Shown here in pieces: positions 36,255 to 45,493 of a stretch of DNA of 64,000 nucleotides (positions are counted from its first letter, which is position 1; each line of letters opens with the position of its first letter). A program made the position numbers and the translations under genes. The notes under the pieces are model-generated. The model was not told where the DNA came from, ran no database searches, and saw only the letters and a program-made list of their open reading frames with translations. Source of the stretch: WTKG01 sp963735005 (GTDB taxonomy: Bacteria > Actinomycetota > Actinomycetes > Actinomycetales > Demequinaceae); contig CAVTJA010000013.1 of NCBI GenBank assembly GCA_963735005.1, positions 1-64,000 on the forward strand, written 5' to 3'.

Positions 36255-37169
36255 ATGACCGTAATTGACATTCAGGACGTCACCAAGACGTTCGGCAGCG
36301 TCACCGCCCTCAAGGACCTCACAGTCGAAGTCCCCACGGGCATCGTCGGGCTGGTGGGCGCGAACGGCGCCGGCAAGTCCACTCTCATCAAGATCCTGCT
36401 AGGACTCCTCCCCGCGACCAGTGGCACCGCCACCGTGCTCGGTTTCGACGCCGCGACCGAGGGCCTCAAGGTTCGCGAACTCGTGGGCTACATGCCGGAG
36501 TCCGAGTGCCTCCCGCTGGACATGTCGGGCACCGAGTTCGTGGTGCACATGGCCCGCATGTCCGGCCTCCCCTACGTAGCCGCCCGCGAGCGCGCCGCCG
36601 ACACGCTGCGCCACGTGGGCCTGTACGAGGAGCGCTACCGCCCCATCGGCGAGTACTCCACCGGCATGAAGCAGCGGGTCAAGCTGGCGCAGGCGCTCGT
36701 CCACGACCCCAAGCTGGTGCTGCTCGACGAGCCCACCAACGGCCTCGACCCCGCCGGCCGCGACGAGATGCTCGAACTCATCCAGCGCATCGGCACGGAC
36801 TTCGGCATCTCCGTCGTAGTCACGTCCCACCTGTTGGGCGAGCTCGAGCGCATCGCGGAGCACATCGTCGCCATCGAGTACGGAACACTGCAGCGTTCGG
36901 CTCGCATAGCCGACGCCACGCGCCAGCTCGCGGACTTCGAAATCGAGGTGTCGGACAAGGGCGCGGCCGTCGCTGAGGCAATGCGCAAGGCGGGCCTGTC
37001 CGTCACAGATGGCAAGGACGCCAACACCTTCATCCTCGCCACACCGCGACCCGAGCAGGTGGACGCCGCCGTCGCGACTGTCGCGGCCCACAAGGTTGGC
37101 CTGGTGCGGCTCCAGCGGGGGCGCCACCGCTTGGCGGAAATCTTCGACAAGGAAGGGGAAGCGGCATGA
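36255..37169 (+). CDS. ABC-2 exporter ATP-binding protein (pair 1)
   Basis: A 304-residue ATPase. Walker A is GANGAGKST, the signature is YSTGMKQRVKLAQAL, Walker B is LVLLDEPTNGLD, and the H-loop is VVTSHLLGE. The C-terminal 80 residues form the accessory domain seen in CcmA/NatA-type ATPases. The stop overlaps the permease start (ATGA). The substrate is not evident. Confidence 0.9.
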   Translation: MTVIDIQDVTKTFGSVTALKDLTVEVPTGIVGLVGANGAGKSTLIKILLGLLPATSGTATVLGFDAATEGLKVRELVGYMPESECLPLDMSGTEFVVHMARMSGLPYVAARERAADTLRHVGLYEERYRPIGEYSTGMKQRVKLAQALVHDPKLVLLDEPTNGLDPAGRDEMLELIQRIGTDFGISVVVTSHLLGELERIAEHIVAIEYGTLQRSARIADATRQLADFEIEVSDKGAAVAEAMRKAGLSVTDGKDANTFILATPRPEQVDAAVATVAAHKVGLVRLQRGRHRLAEIFDKEGEAA

Positions 37170-38055
37170 CCGACACTCCCGCCGGTGCGATTCACGACAT
37201 CGGCTTCCGCCGCTACGAGGGCCCGCGGTTGGGCCGGGGCTGGGTCTTTCGCTCGCTCATGATCGACACCATCCGGGGCTCGTTCGGCCTTGGTCGCGGC
37301 GCCAGCGCAAAAGTCATCCCCGTCGTCGTGCTGGTGTTCCTGAGCTTCCCCGCCGTGTTCTTCCTGGTCCAGCTGTTCCTCGTGCCGGACTTCACGGGCC
37401 AGGACCCACAAACGTACGCAGAATTCGCGGTGAGTGCGGGCTTCTTCTTCACCGTGTTCTTCGCGACGCGCGCGCCGATCGTGGTGTCCCGCGACATCCG
37501 CTCGCGCGTGCTTCCGCTGTACTTCTCCAGGCCGCTCGCCCGCGGCGATTACGTGTGGGCCCGCCTGCTGGGGCTCGCGGGTGCGGGCGCCATCGTGATC
37601 GGCATCCCCATGACGATCATGTTCATCGGCGCGTTGCTGAGCGACCTCGCCAAGTGGCCGCAGGTGCTCGACTACGTGCAGGGTGTCGGCCTGGTGGCGG
37701 TCATGTCCCTGGTGATCGCGGCGATCACGATGCTGCTCGCGTCCCTCGCCTCGCAGCGCGGGTGGGGCACCGCCGTCATTGTGACGGCCTACGTGCTCGG
37801 CAATGGATTTAGCGAATTCACTTTCAATATCTTCGGCTTCAACGGCGGCGCGACGGAGCGTGCGTCCGCAGTGCGGCTGCTCGACCCGTACGACACCGTC
37901 GCCGCCTTCGCCGCCCGCTTCCTGGGAGCCGACGTCGGCGCGAACGTGCTGCCCACCGGGGTCTTCGGCGCGGCGGTGAGCCTCGCCGGGCTCGCGCTGT
38001 TCCTTGCGCTTCCCATACTGCTCATCCATCTGCGCTACCGGAAGTTGGGGGCGAA

Positions 38056-38059
<4 letters not shown>
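37166..38059 (+). CDS. ABC-2 exporter permease (pair 1)
   Basis: A 297-residue protein with about six transmembrane helices and an N-terminal cytoplasmic stretch (GFRRYEGPRLGRGWVF) typical of ABC-2 permeases. A conserved RDIRSRVLPLYFSRPLARGDYVWAR-type amphipathic loop sits between helices 2 and 3. It overlaps both flanking ATPase genes by ATGA, so the three are translated together. Confidence 0.87.
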
Positions 38060-38967
<908 letters not shown>

Positions 38968-39007
38968 ACCCCGCGATCGCGTGCCCCCTGACTGAAGGAG
39001 TAAACCG

Positions 39008-39736
39008 ATGAACCTGGTCGTGATGAGGCTCGCCGCCCGGGCGATCGTGGGCGGCTGGCGCGGCAAGTTGCTGTTGATCCTGCCGCTCCTCCTGTTCGCC
39101 ATAGCGGGGCTCACTCGCTGGCAGGCGGGCGCAGACCCCGCCACAACCGCGAACATGATCAACTACTTGGCGCTTGGCCTTGGCACGCCGCTGACGTGCC
39201 TGCTGATCGGCACCGGGGCGATCGGCTCCGAGATTGCCGACGGTTCGATTGTGTACCTGCTCAGCAAGAACGTCCCGCGCCGCGTGATTGCGATTTCGAA
39301 GTTGCTCGTCGCGTACTCGGCCGCGTTCCTGTTCGCCGTAGTGCCCACTGGCATCGCGACCCTCATCGCTGGAGACAAGGACGGCCAGCTAGCGTCCGCC
39401 ATGATCGTGGCATCAACCCTCGCGGTGCTCGGCTACGTGACACTGTTTTTCTTGCTGGCCATCGTGGCACGTAACGCCGTGGTGATCGGGCTGATGTACG
39501 CGCTGGTGTGGGAGACCACGCTTGGCACTGCGGTCCCAGGCGTGCGTAACCTCAGCATCCGCCAGTGGTCGCTGGCGTGGGCCGAAAAGATCCTGTCCGG
39601 CAACGCCACGCTGTGGGACGTGCAGTCCGACGTCAAGCCGCTGGCCGGCGCTATCCTCCTGGCCGTGACCGTGATCGGCGCGGCGGCGCTCTCCGTCAGG
39701 GCCCTCAACCGGCTGCAGCCGCGCCCAACGGAATAG
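39008..39736 (+). CDS. ABC-2 exporter permease (pair 2)
   Basis: A 242-residue protein with six transmembrane helices. The loop IADGSIVYLLSKNVPRRVI matches the amphipathic coupling loop of the first permease. AAGGAG precedes ATG 39008. It is the last gene of the operon, which ends at a strong terminator. Confidence 0.86.
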   Translation: MNLVVMRLAARAIVGGWRGKLLLILPLLLFAIAGLTRWQAGADPATTANMINYLALGLGTPLTCLLIGTGAIGSEIADGSIVYLLSKNVPRRVIAISKLLVAYSAAFLFAVVPTGIATLIAGDKDGQLASAMIVASTLAVLGYVTLFFLLAIVARNAVVIGLMYALVWETTLGTAVPGVRNLSIRQWSLAWAEKILSGNATLWDVQSDVKPLAGAILLAVTVIGAAALSVRALNRLQPRPTE

Positions 39737-39765
39737 CCGCGTCGGGCGGAATGGCCGCCTGGGGC

Positions 39766-39818
39766 GACAGAGACAGCACGAGGCGGGGCCCGCAAAGGCC
39801 CCGCCTCGTTTCTCTGTC
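39766..39818. terminator. strong bidirectional terminator
   Basis: ACGAGGCGGGGCC (39778-39790) pairs perfectly with GGCCCCGCCTCGT (39797-39809) around a 6-nt loop. Outer arms GACAGAGA and TCTCTGTC extend the stem. The TTTCTCTGT flank gives a T-rich side. It serves the ABC operon and probably the convergent DUF1761 gene. Confidence 0.9.
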
Positions 39819-39904
39819 CGGCCGCACCCAGAGGGGGGATAACGGGGACGGTCGGAACACTTTGAGGTTAACCCCGCACGCTCAGATTGGCGAGGGGTAC
39901 CCCC

Positions 39905-40330
39905 CTACAGGAAAGCTCCAATGATCGCGCCTGCGAGCGCGAGCGCGAGCGTGTCGTGCGCGGTGTCGATAACGGTAGCGACCGGCTTGCGCGTCGCAAA
40001 TCCGTCGTGGATCAGGTGTGCGCCGCCCCTGAACGCGAAGCCAACCACGGCACCGGTGATCGCAGCCGCACCCCACGTGTCAACGCCCAGCCCGACGAGC
40101 AGCATCGCCAGCACGAACAGGCCCAACAGGTTGCCCACGACGGTCCCGCCGAATGCGAACCCCATGTTCGCGCGCTTCATCTGGTCGTCGGTAAACCCGA
40201 TAGCCCGCTGCCACGGCTTGTAGAAGCCCTTCGGCGAATACCAGAACCACCCGAACACGAACGTCGCGACGAAAGCGATGCCCACCCCTAACCAGGGGAA
40301 CCCGTCAAAGGTCAGCCAGTCAAGATTCAT
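39905..40330 (-). CDS. DUF1761 family membrane protein
   Basis: A 141-residue protein with four transmembrane helices in the DUF1761 pattern: FVFGWFWYSPKGFYKPWQRAIG after the first helix, then a long second helix, GFAFRGGAHLIHDGFATRKP and a last helix. No enzymatic motif. ATG 40330 follows a weak ribosome-binding site. Confidence 0.85.
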   Translation of the reverse strand: MNLDWLTFDGFPWLGVGIAFVATFVFGWFWYSPKGFYKPWQRAIGFTDDQMKRANMGFAFGGTVVGNLLGLFVLAMLLVGLGVDTWGAAAITGAVVGFAFRGGAHLIHDGFATRKPVATVIDTAHDTLALALAGAIIGAFL

Positions 40331-40399
40331 GCGCCATGCCCTCTCGTGTGTGTGGGTCGGGCGCGGGGTGCCCCGCGCATCGTTGTGTGGCGGTCGCGG

Positions 40400-40852
40400 C
40401 TAGCGGAGCACGGCCGCGATGTCGCTGAGGTCGCCCTCAAGCACGCTCTTGGTGGCCTTGAGGCCCGCGTTCGAGAACACCGCGGAAAGCAACTTCTGGC
40501 CCGCGGACTGGTTGCCGGGCTGCGCGCTGAAGGTCGCCTCGAGCGTGGTGCCGAGCGAACTTGGCTTGCAGGCAAAGACGGTGGTGAAAACTGTGCCCTG
40601 CGCCTCGGATTTCACGACGGTCCTGAACGGCGGCTCCGTCTCCTCAACCCACATTTCCTCGGTGGTGAACTTGCCGAATACCTTGCGGGTCTCGAGCCAG
40701 CGCACGCCAGGGCCGTAACCCTCGCCGGACACGCGTTCGATCTTCTCAACGCTTCCCAGCACCCGGGCGCTATTGTCCAGGTCTGTCAGCACGCGCCAGA
40801 CCTGCTCGGGCTCGGCGATGATCTCTCTCGTCACCGTCACGGAATTTGCCAT
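40400..40852 (-). CDS. SRPBCC family protein (START/Bet v 1-like fold)
   Basis: A 150-residue soluble protein of the polyketide-cyclase/SRPBCC type: VTVTREIIAEPEQVWRVLTD begins the beta-helix-grip fold, and the C-terminal amphipathic helix (KLLSAVFSNAGLKATKSVLEGDL) is typical. ATG 40852 is preceded by GAGGAGAAG. The ligand is unknown. It diverges from the cysteine leader and cysK. Confidence 0.82.
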   Translation of the reverse strand: MANSVTVTREIIAEPEQVWRVLTDLDNSARVLGSVEKIERVSGEGYGPGVRWLETRKVFGKFTTEEMWVEETEPPFRTVVKSEAQGTVFTTVFACKPSSLGTTLEATFSAQPGNQSAGQKLLSAVFSNAGLKATKSVLEGDLSDIAAVLR

Positions 40853-40955
40853 GGGCTTCTCCTCAGCCGACATCGTCGTCGGACAACCCACCAACTGTAT
40901 CCGCGGCGCTGGTCATAGCGGAAGGGTGCACACGGGCGGCCTTCGCGGCGCCTTG

Positions 40956-40985
40956 TTGCCGTTCCGCAGCGGGGCGCGCTACCCT
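40956..40985 (+). promoter_or_regulatory. candidate promoter of the cys leader-cysK unit
   Basis: TTGCCG (40956-40961) and TACCCT (40980-40985) are 18 bp apart. A transcript starting near 40992 would have a leader of about 24 nt before the Cys-rich peptide. Confidence 0.35.
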
Positions 40986-41015
40986 GAACCCAGCCAAGCA
41001 CCAGAAAGGCAGGGA

Positions 41016-41135
41016 ATGAGCACCTCCACGCTCCGCGTCGCAACCGCGACCGTGTCCTCCCCTGCGTCCGCTTCGGCCTGCATGTGCTCGTACATGTGCG
41101 CTACTTGCTGCACCTGCGCTGCCTGCTGTCTGTAG
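41016..41135 (+). CDS. Cys-rich leader peptide upstream of cysK
   Basis: A 39-codon frame from ATG 41016 to TAG 41133-41135, with AAAGGCAGGG just upstream. The first 20 residues are ordinary Ser/Thr/Ala. The last 18 (CMCSYMCATCCTCAACCL) hold eight cysteines in a genome where Cys is rare, with two CC pairs just before the stop. It ends one base before a stable hairpin and 135 nt before cysK. This matches the design of attenuation leader peptides and the polycysteine upstream frames reported as cysteine-responsive attenuators in mycobacteria. It is too small and Cys-biased to be a typical enzyme; a metal-binding microprotein is the alternative. Confidence 0.8.
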   Translation: MSTSTLRVATATVSSPASASACMCSYMCATCCTCAACCL

Positions 41136-41231
41136 AGCGCTGGCACCCGCCCCCGGCCACGGCCGTGGCATGCCGACGCCAGCGCTCGCCCCGGTATCCA
41201 CACAGATACACCCCTGCTCCTCATGGAGCAG
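41136..41231 (+). promoter_or_regulatory. hairpins between Cys leader and cysK (putative attenuator)
   Basis: AGCGCTGGC (41136-41144) pairs perfectly with GCCAGCGCT (41178-41186), enclosing the inner stem GCCAC/GTGGC (41156-41169). A third hairpin, CTGCTCC (41214-41220) with GGAGCAG (41225-41231), lies 40 nt before the cysK start. The first hairpin starts at the leader stop codon, so a ribosome stalled on Cys codons would change its folding. No T-tract is seen, so Rho-dependent or translational control is more likely than intrinsic termination. Confidence 0.6.
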
Positions 41232-41270
41232 CTTGTCCACTCACCGCAACCACCACGCAAGGAAAATCTG

Positions 41271-42206
41271 ATGGCTAAGATCTACAACTCGGTCAGCGAC
41301 CTGATCGGCAACACCCCTCTCGTCAGGCTCAACAAGCTCACCGAGGGCGTCGACGCGACGATCCTCGGCAAGCTCGAGTTTTACAACCCCGCGAACTCCG
41401 TCAAGGATCGCCTGGGCCTCGGCATCATCAACGCGGCCGAGAAGTCCGGCGAGCTGAAGCCGGGCGGCACCATTGTCGAGGCGACGTCCGGCAACACCGG
41501 CATCGCGCTCGCGATGCTGGGCGCCGAGCGCGGCTACAACGTGGTGCTCGCGATGCCCGAGACGATGTCCAAGGAGCGCCGCGCTCTGCTGCGCGCGTTC
41601 GGCGCGGAGCTGATCCTCACGCCTGGGCCAGCGGGCATGAAGGGCGCCGTCGAGGCCGCGGAGGCGCTCGCCGCGGAGCGTCCCGGATCGGTGCTCGCGC
41701 GCCAGTTCGCGAACGAGGCAAACCCCGAGATTCACCGCCAGACCACGGCCAAGGAGATCTGGGCGGACACTGACGGCAAGGTGGACATCTTCATTGCCGG
41801 CATCGGCACCGGCGGCACCATCACGGGCGTCGGCGAGGTCCTGAAGGCACACAACAAGGACATCCAGGTGATCGGCGTCGAGCCCGCCGAGGCCCCGATC
41901 CTCAACGGCGGCGAGCCCGGCCCGCACAAGATCCAGGGCATCGGCCCGAACTTCATCCCGGAGATCCTCAACACCGAGATCTACGACGAGATCTTCGACG
42001 TCGACGCCGAGACCGCCATCGCGACCGCCCGCGCGGCCGCCCGCCAGGAAGGCCTTCTGGTGGGCATCTCCTCCGGCGCGGCGATCCACGCCGCCATCGA
42101 GGTGGGCAAGCGCCCGGAGAACAAGGGCAAGACGATCGTCGCGATCATCCCGTCGTTCGGCGAGCGCTACCTGTCCTCGGTCCTGTATTCGGACCTGATG
42201 GATTAG
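41271..42206 (+). CDS. cysK: cysteine synthase A (O-acetylserine sulfhydrylase)
   Basis: Makes L-cysteine from O-acetylserine and sulfide using PLP. At 311 residues it has the standard length. The PLP lysine is in NPANSVKDR, the substrate loop is TSGNTGIALA, the phosphate loop is GTGGTITG, and SSGAA and a C-terminal PSFGERYLSS are present. AAGGAAAA precedes ATG 41271. It is followed by cysE after 42 bp and preceded by the Cys-rich leader peptide. Confidence 0.97.
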   Translation: MAKIYNSVSDLIGNTPLVRLNKLTEGVDATILGKLEFYNPANSVKDRLGLGIINAAEKSGELKPGGTIVEATSGNTGIALAMLGAERGYNVVLAMPETMSKERRALLRAFGAELILTPGPAGMKGAVEAAEALAAERPGSVLARQFANEANPEIHRQTTAKEIWADTDGKVDIFIAGIGTGGTITGVGEVLKAHNKDIQVIGVEPAEAPILNGGEPGPHKIQGIGPNFIPEILNTEIYDEIFDVDAETAIATARAAARQEGLLVGISSGAAIHAAIEVGKRPENKGKTIVAIIPSFGERYLSSVLYSDLMD

Positions 42207-42248
42207 TTCGACCCTCGTCAACGTTCCACACAATAACCAAGGAGTGAC

Positions 42249-42914
42249 ATGGCTGAACGAGTAGGAGTGCTGAAGCGGATCCGCGAGGACGTCCGCGCAG
42301 CGCACGAGCGCGACCCTGCGGCGCGATCGACGTTCATCATCGTGGCCTCCTACCAGGGCGTCCACGCGGTGTGGTATCACCGCGTGGCGCACTGGTTGTG
42401 GGCGCACAAGTTGACGTGGCCCGCCCGCTTGCTGAGCCAACACGCGCGCATGCAGACCGGCATCGAGATCCACCCCGGCGCCACTCTTGGCCGCCGCGTC
42501 TTCATTGACCACGGCATGGGCGTCGTGATCGGCGAGACGGCGGTCGTGGGCAATGACGTGCTGATCTTCCACGGCGTCACCCTTGGAGGGACCACCATGT
42601 CGCCCGGCAAGCGCCACCCGTCCGTCGGCGACCGCGTGGTCATCGGCGCGGGCGCCAAGGTGCTGGGGCCCGTGCGCGTCGGCAACGACGCCCGCGTGGG
42701 CGCCAACGCCGTCGTCGTCAAGGACGTGCCGGAGGGTGCGACTGCCGTGGGCGTGCCCGCCGTGGTGCGCGAGCACCCCAAGCCCGTCGAGGCCGGAACC
42801 GCGGCGTCCTCCGTGGACTCGGGCGACTCGCACAAGCACCCCACGCGTACGGACGCCGATGCTGTGCCGAGCGCGCCGCTCGAAGACCGCGAGCCCGCGA
42901 TGTACTACATCTAG
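42249..42914 (+). CDS. cysE: serine O-acetyltransferase
   Basis: Acetylates serine with acetyl-CoA to supply CysK. The N-terminal helical region is short (about 65 residues), as in the truncated CysE of actinobacteria. A left-handed beta-helix of hexapeptide repeats follows (IEIHPGATLGRRVFIDHGMGVVIG, then GNDVLIFHGVTLGG). Catalytic His is in DHGMG. The Pro/Asp-rich C-terminal tail ends in YYI; the C-terminal Ile is the residue by which CysE docks into CysK. AAGGAGTGAC precedes ATG 42249. It shares the cysK transcript and so the leader control. Confidence 0.96.
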   Translation: MAERVGVLKRIREDVRAAHERDPAARSTFIIVASYQGVHAVWYHRVAHWLWAHKLTWPARLLSQHARMQTGIEIHPGATLGRRVFIDHGMGVVIGETAVVGNDVLIFHGVTLGGTTMSPGKRHPSVGDRVVIGAGAKVLGPVRVGNDARVGANAVVVKDVPEGATAVGVPAVVREHPKPVEAGTAASSVDSGDSHKHPTRTDADAVPSAPLEDREPAMYYI

Positions 42915-42985
42915 GCCGCCTTGCACCGGCTCCAGAATTCGCAAACCGGCGGAATTCCACCGACGCGCGTACTGTTGTAGGGACC

Positions 42986-43579
42986 ATGGACACGCACAGC
43001 GACCAGGCTGCCCACCGCGACGCCCTCCCCGGTCGGGACCCGCGGCGTACGCCCGTGGACGGCCTGGTCGGCTTTCCCGGTGAGGCGACGGCGCCAGAAG
43101 ACGCGTGCATCACGTCGCCCGCAGGGGCCGACCACGCGCCGTCGGACCCCGAGCTTGCGCAGCTCTTGGCGCGCACGCGCACCGTCGCGGTCGTGGGAAT
43201 GTCGCCCAACCCGCAGCGCACGTCGCACGGCGTGGCGGAGTGGCTCCACGAGAACGCGCACTTCCAGATGTTCTTTGTGAACCCCGTAGCGAAGGGCGAG
43301 ACCGCGCTTGGCCAGCAGTTCTACTCGTCTCTGTCCGAGCTCCCCACGGTTCCGGACCTCGTGGACGTGTTCCGGCGGCCCGAGCTGGTGCCGCCCGTGG
43401 CGCAAGAGTCAGTCGAGATCGGCGCAGAGACCCTGTGGATGCAACTTGGCATCGTCAACGACGACGCCGCGCGCACCGCGCGCGAGGCGGGGCTCGACGT
43501 CATCCAGAACCGTTGCCTCAAGGTCGAATACCGGCGCCTGCGCGAGCAAATCATCGCGCTGCGATCCGGCGCCCGCTAG
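42986..43579 (+). CDS. CoA-binding domain protein (YccU-like)
   Basis: A 197-residue protein. After about 50 residues of poorly conserved N-terminus it has the CoA-binding Rossmann domain: TVAVVGMSPNPQRTSHGVAEWL, FVNPVAKGETALGQQFYSSLSELP, DVFRRPELVPPV, WMQLGIVNDDAARTAREAGLDVIQNRC. Proteins of this family bind CoA or nucleotide without known catalysis. ATG 42986 is followed in frame by no better alternative. Confidence 0.85.
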   Translation: MDTHSDQAAHRDALPGRDPRRTPVDGLVGFPGEATAPEDACITSPAGADHAPSDPELAQLLARTRTVAVVGMSPNPQRTSHGVAEWLHENAHFQMFFVNPVAKGETALGQQFYSSLSELPTVPDLVDVFRRPELVPPVAQESVEIGAETLWMQLGIVNDDAARTAREAGLDVIQNRCLKVEYRRLREQIIALRSGAR

Positions 43580-43666
43580 TCGCCGTCGCGGGTCTGCTCG
43601 CGCATTGTGACCACACCGTAATCCCGCACTGTGGCGCACCCACGCGCAATCCACCAAGATCGATTC

Positions 43667-44926
43667 ATGACAGTGCCGTCCGGATACCGCCTTGTCGACA
43701 TTCACAAGGACCGAGTCGTCGAGCTACTTGACGTCGACTCGTGGGCGTTCGCCTTTAGCCTGCGTGACAGCGACATCGCTCCTGTCGCGGAGTCCTTCCA
43801 GTGGGACCGCGCGCGCGGGGTGGAGATCGCGGACGCCAACCGCGGGACGCTAGGTCAGATCGTTGCGACGCGCACGTCGTTTCCGTGGCAAATGCGACTT
43901 CCTGGCGGCCCAGCGCTCAAGACCTCGGGACTGACGTGGGTAGGAGTGCATCAGGGTCACCGGCGGCGTGGACTGCTGTCCGCGATGATCGGGGAACACT
44001 TCGCCCGCTCGCTTGCGCGCGGTGAGGCGGTCTCAACATTGTTCGCGGCGGAGACCGAGATCTACCAGCGCTTCGGCTATGGCTTGGCCTCTCACGATCT
44101 GCGAATGACCCTGGGCCGGGGGACGAAATTGCGCCCGCTCGCTGGCGCGGAGGCACTGCACGTGGAGCTCGACACCGCGGACCGCGAGCGTCACGGGCAA
44201 GTCCTTGCCGACTTTCAGCGCACCTTGATGCGCCCTGGCACCAACCTCAACCTTGAGCCAATTCTCAGGCCGTTATTCGAGGACCCCATCGAAGCCCGCG
44301 ACGGTGCGGAGCCGCAACGCGTAGCGATCGTGCGCGACGGTGGCACGGTCGTGGCGTATGCGCTCTTCAGGCGAAAACTTGACTGGGGAGATTCGGGGCC
44401 CGACGGCAAAACTCGCATCGCCGTCTACGCCGCCGCGACTGCCGCCGCCTCGCACCGCTTATGGTCGGTACTCACCGATCTAGACCTCATGACCAAGACC
44501 GAGGCGTGGCTGATGCCAGTCGATGACCCGCTGCTGCACCAGTTGTCGGACATGCGCGGCGTGCAAGCGAAGCTGAAGGACGGCGTCTGGGTGCGCATCC
44601 TCGACATCAAGGCAGCTCTCGAGGCGCGCGGGTACGCGGCGGACGCCGATCTGGTGATTCAGGTGACTGACGGGCGCCTTCCCGCGAACGGTGGCCTCTG
44701 GCGAGTGGCCATCTCAGGCGGCGAGGCCGCCGTGTCGCGGTCCGACGCCGCGCAGCCCGATCTCTCGCTCGCCGTGCAGGAGTTGGGTGCGGCCTACTTG
44801 GGTGGAATGTCTCTGGTCGCGATGCTGCGCGCCGGCTTGATCGAGGAACACACGGAAGGCGCGGCGTCCGTACTCAGTCGGGCGATGCTGAGCGACATGG
44901 CGCCGACCAGCAACTTCATGTTCTAG
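43667..44926 (+). CDS. Eis-like GNAT N-acetyltransferase (copy 1)
   Basis: A 419-residue protein with the three-part Eis layout: an N-terminal GNAT domain (acetyl-CoA loop VGVHQGHRRRGLLSAMI, then RFGYGLAS), a second degenerate GNAT domain (about 170-300), and a C-terminal SCP2-like domain. It ends in Phe, whose carboxylate takes part in catalysis in Eis. Family members acetylate amines, including aminoglycosides. Sequence alone does not show the substrate. The stop overlaps the convergent rpiB by 4 nt. Confidence 0.88.
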   Translation: MTVPSGYRLVDIHKDRVVELLDVDSWAFAFSLRDSDIAPVAESFQWDRARGVEIADANRGTLGQIVATRTSFPWQMRLPGGPALKTSGLTWVGVHQGHRRRGLLSAMIGEHFARSLARGEAVSTLFAAETEIYQRFGYGLASHDLRMTLGRGTKLRPLAGAEALHVELDTADRERHGQVLADFQRTLMRPGTNLNLEPILRPLFEDPIEARDGAEPQRVAIVRDGGTVVAYALFRRKLDWGDSGPDGKTRIAVYAAATAAASHRLWSVLTDLDLMTKTEAWLMPVDDPLLHQLSDMRGVQAKLKDGVWVRILDIKAALEARGYAADADLVIQVTDGRLPANGGLWRVAISGGEAAVSRSDAAQPDLSLAVQELGAAYLGGMSLVAMLRAGLIEEHTEGAASVLSRAMLSDMAPTSNFMF

Positions 44927-45378
44927 CCGATACCGCGAGTCTCGTAGTCGACAAGCTGCTGAATCCGGCGCGCGTGGCGCTCATCCCCGCTGAAGGGCTC
45001 GTCAAGGAACGCCTCAATGATCTTGATCGACTCCTCGAGCGCGTGCTGGCGCCAACCCACGGAAATCACATTCGCGTTGTTATGTGCGCGCGCGAGCCGA
45101 GCCGTCTCTTCGTTCCACGCCAGCGCGGCGCGAATCCCTGCCACCTTGTTGGCGGCGATCTGCTCGCCGTTCCCGGAGCCGCCAAGCACGATGCCAAGCG
45201 AGCCCTCGTCCGCGACGACGGCCTCGCCGGCGGCGAAGCAGAACGCCGGGTAGTCGTCGAGCGGGTCATACTCAAACGCGCCGTGATCGGTGACGTCGTG
45301 ACCCTCGTTGCCAAGCCGCTCGATGAGCAGCTGCTTGAGCTCGAAGCCAGCGTGGTCCGCGGCGATGTGGATGCGCAT
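44923..45378 (-). CDS. rpiB: ribose-5-phosphate isomerase B
   Basis: Interconverts ribose 5-phosphate and ribulose 5-phosphate. A protein of 151 residues starting MRIHIAADHAGFELK. The actinobacterial active-site loop GGSGNGEQIAANK uses Glu in place of the Cys found in E. coli RpiB. RAALAW, RAHNNANVISVG and the C-terminal HARRIQQL are also conserved. ATG 45387 would add three residues. No clear ribosome-binding site is present. It sits between the two Eis-like genes on the opposite strand. Confidence 0.93.
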   Translation of the reverse strand: MRIHIAADHAGFELKQLLIERLGNEGHDVTDHGAFEYDPLDDYPAFCFAAGEAVVADEGSLGIVLGGSGNGEQIAANKVAGIRAALAWNEETARLARAHNNANVISVGWRQHALEESIKIIEAFLDEPFSGDERHARRIQQLVDYETRGIG

Positions 45379-45493
45379 GGTGTCCATTGTGCCAGGCCGG
45401 GCAAGGGCCCACGGCACCCGCCGCCGCAGCCCCGCTCGCGGCGTCTGCCGGGCCGGATTGGGGTTTCGCGGAAAATGCTGACACCCTAAACGT

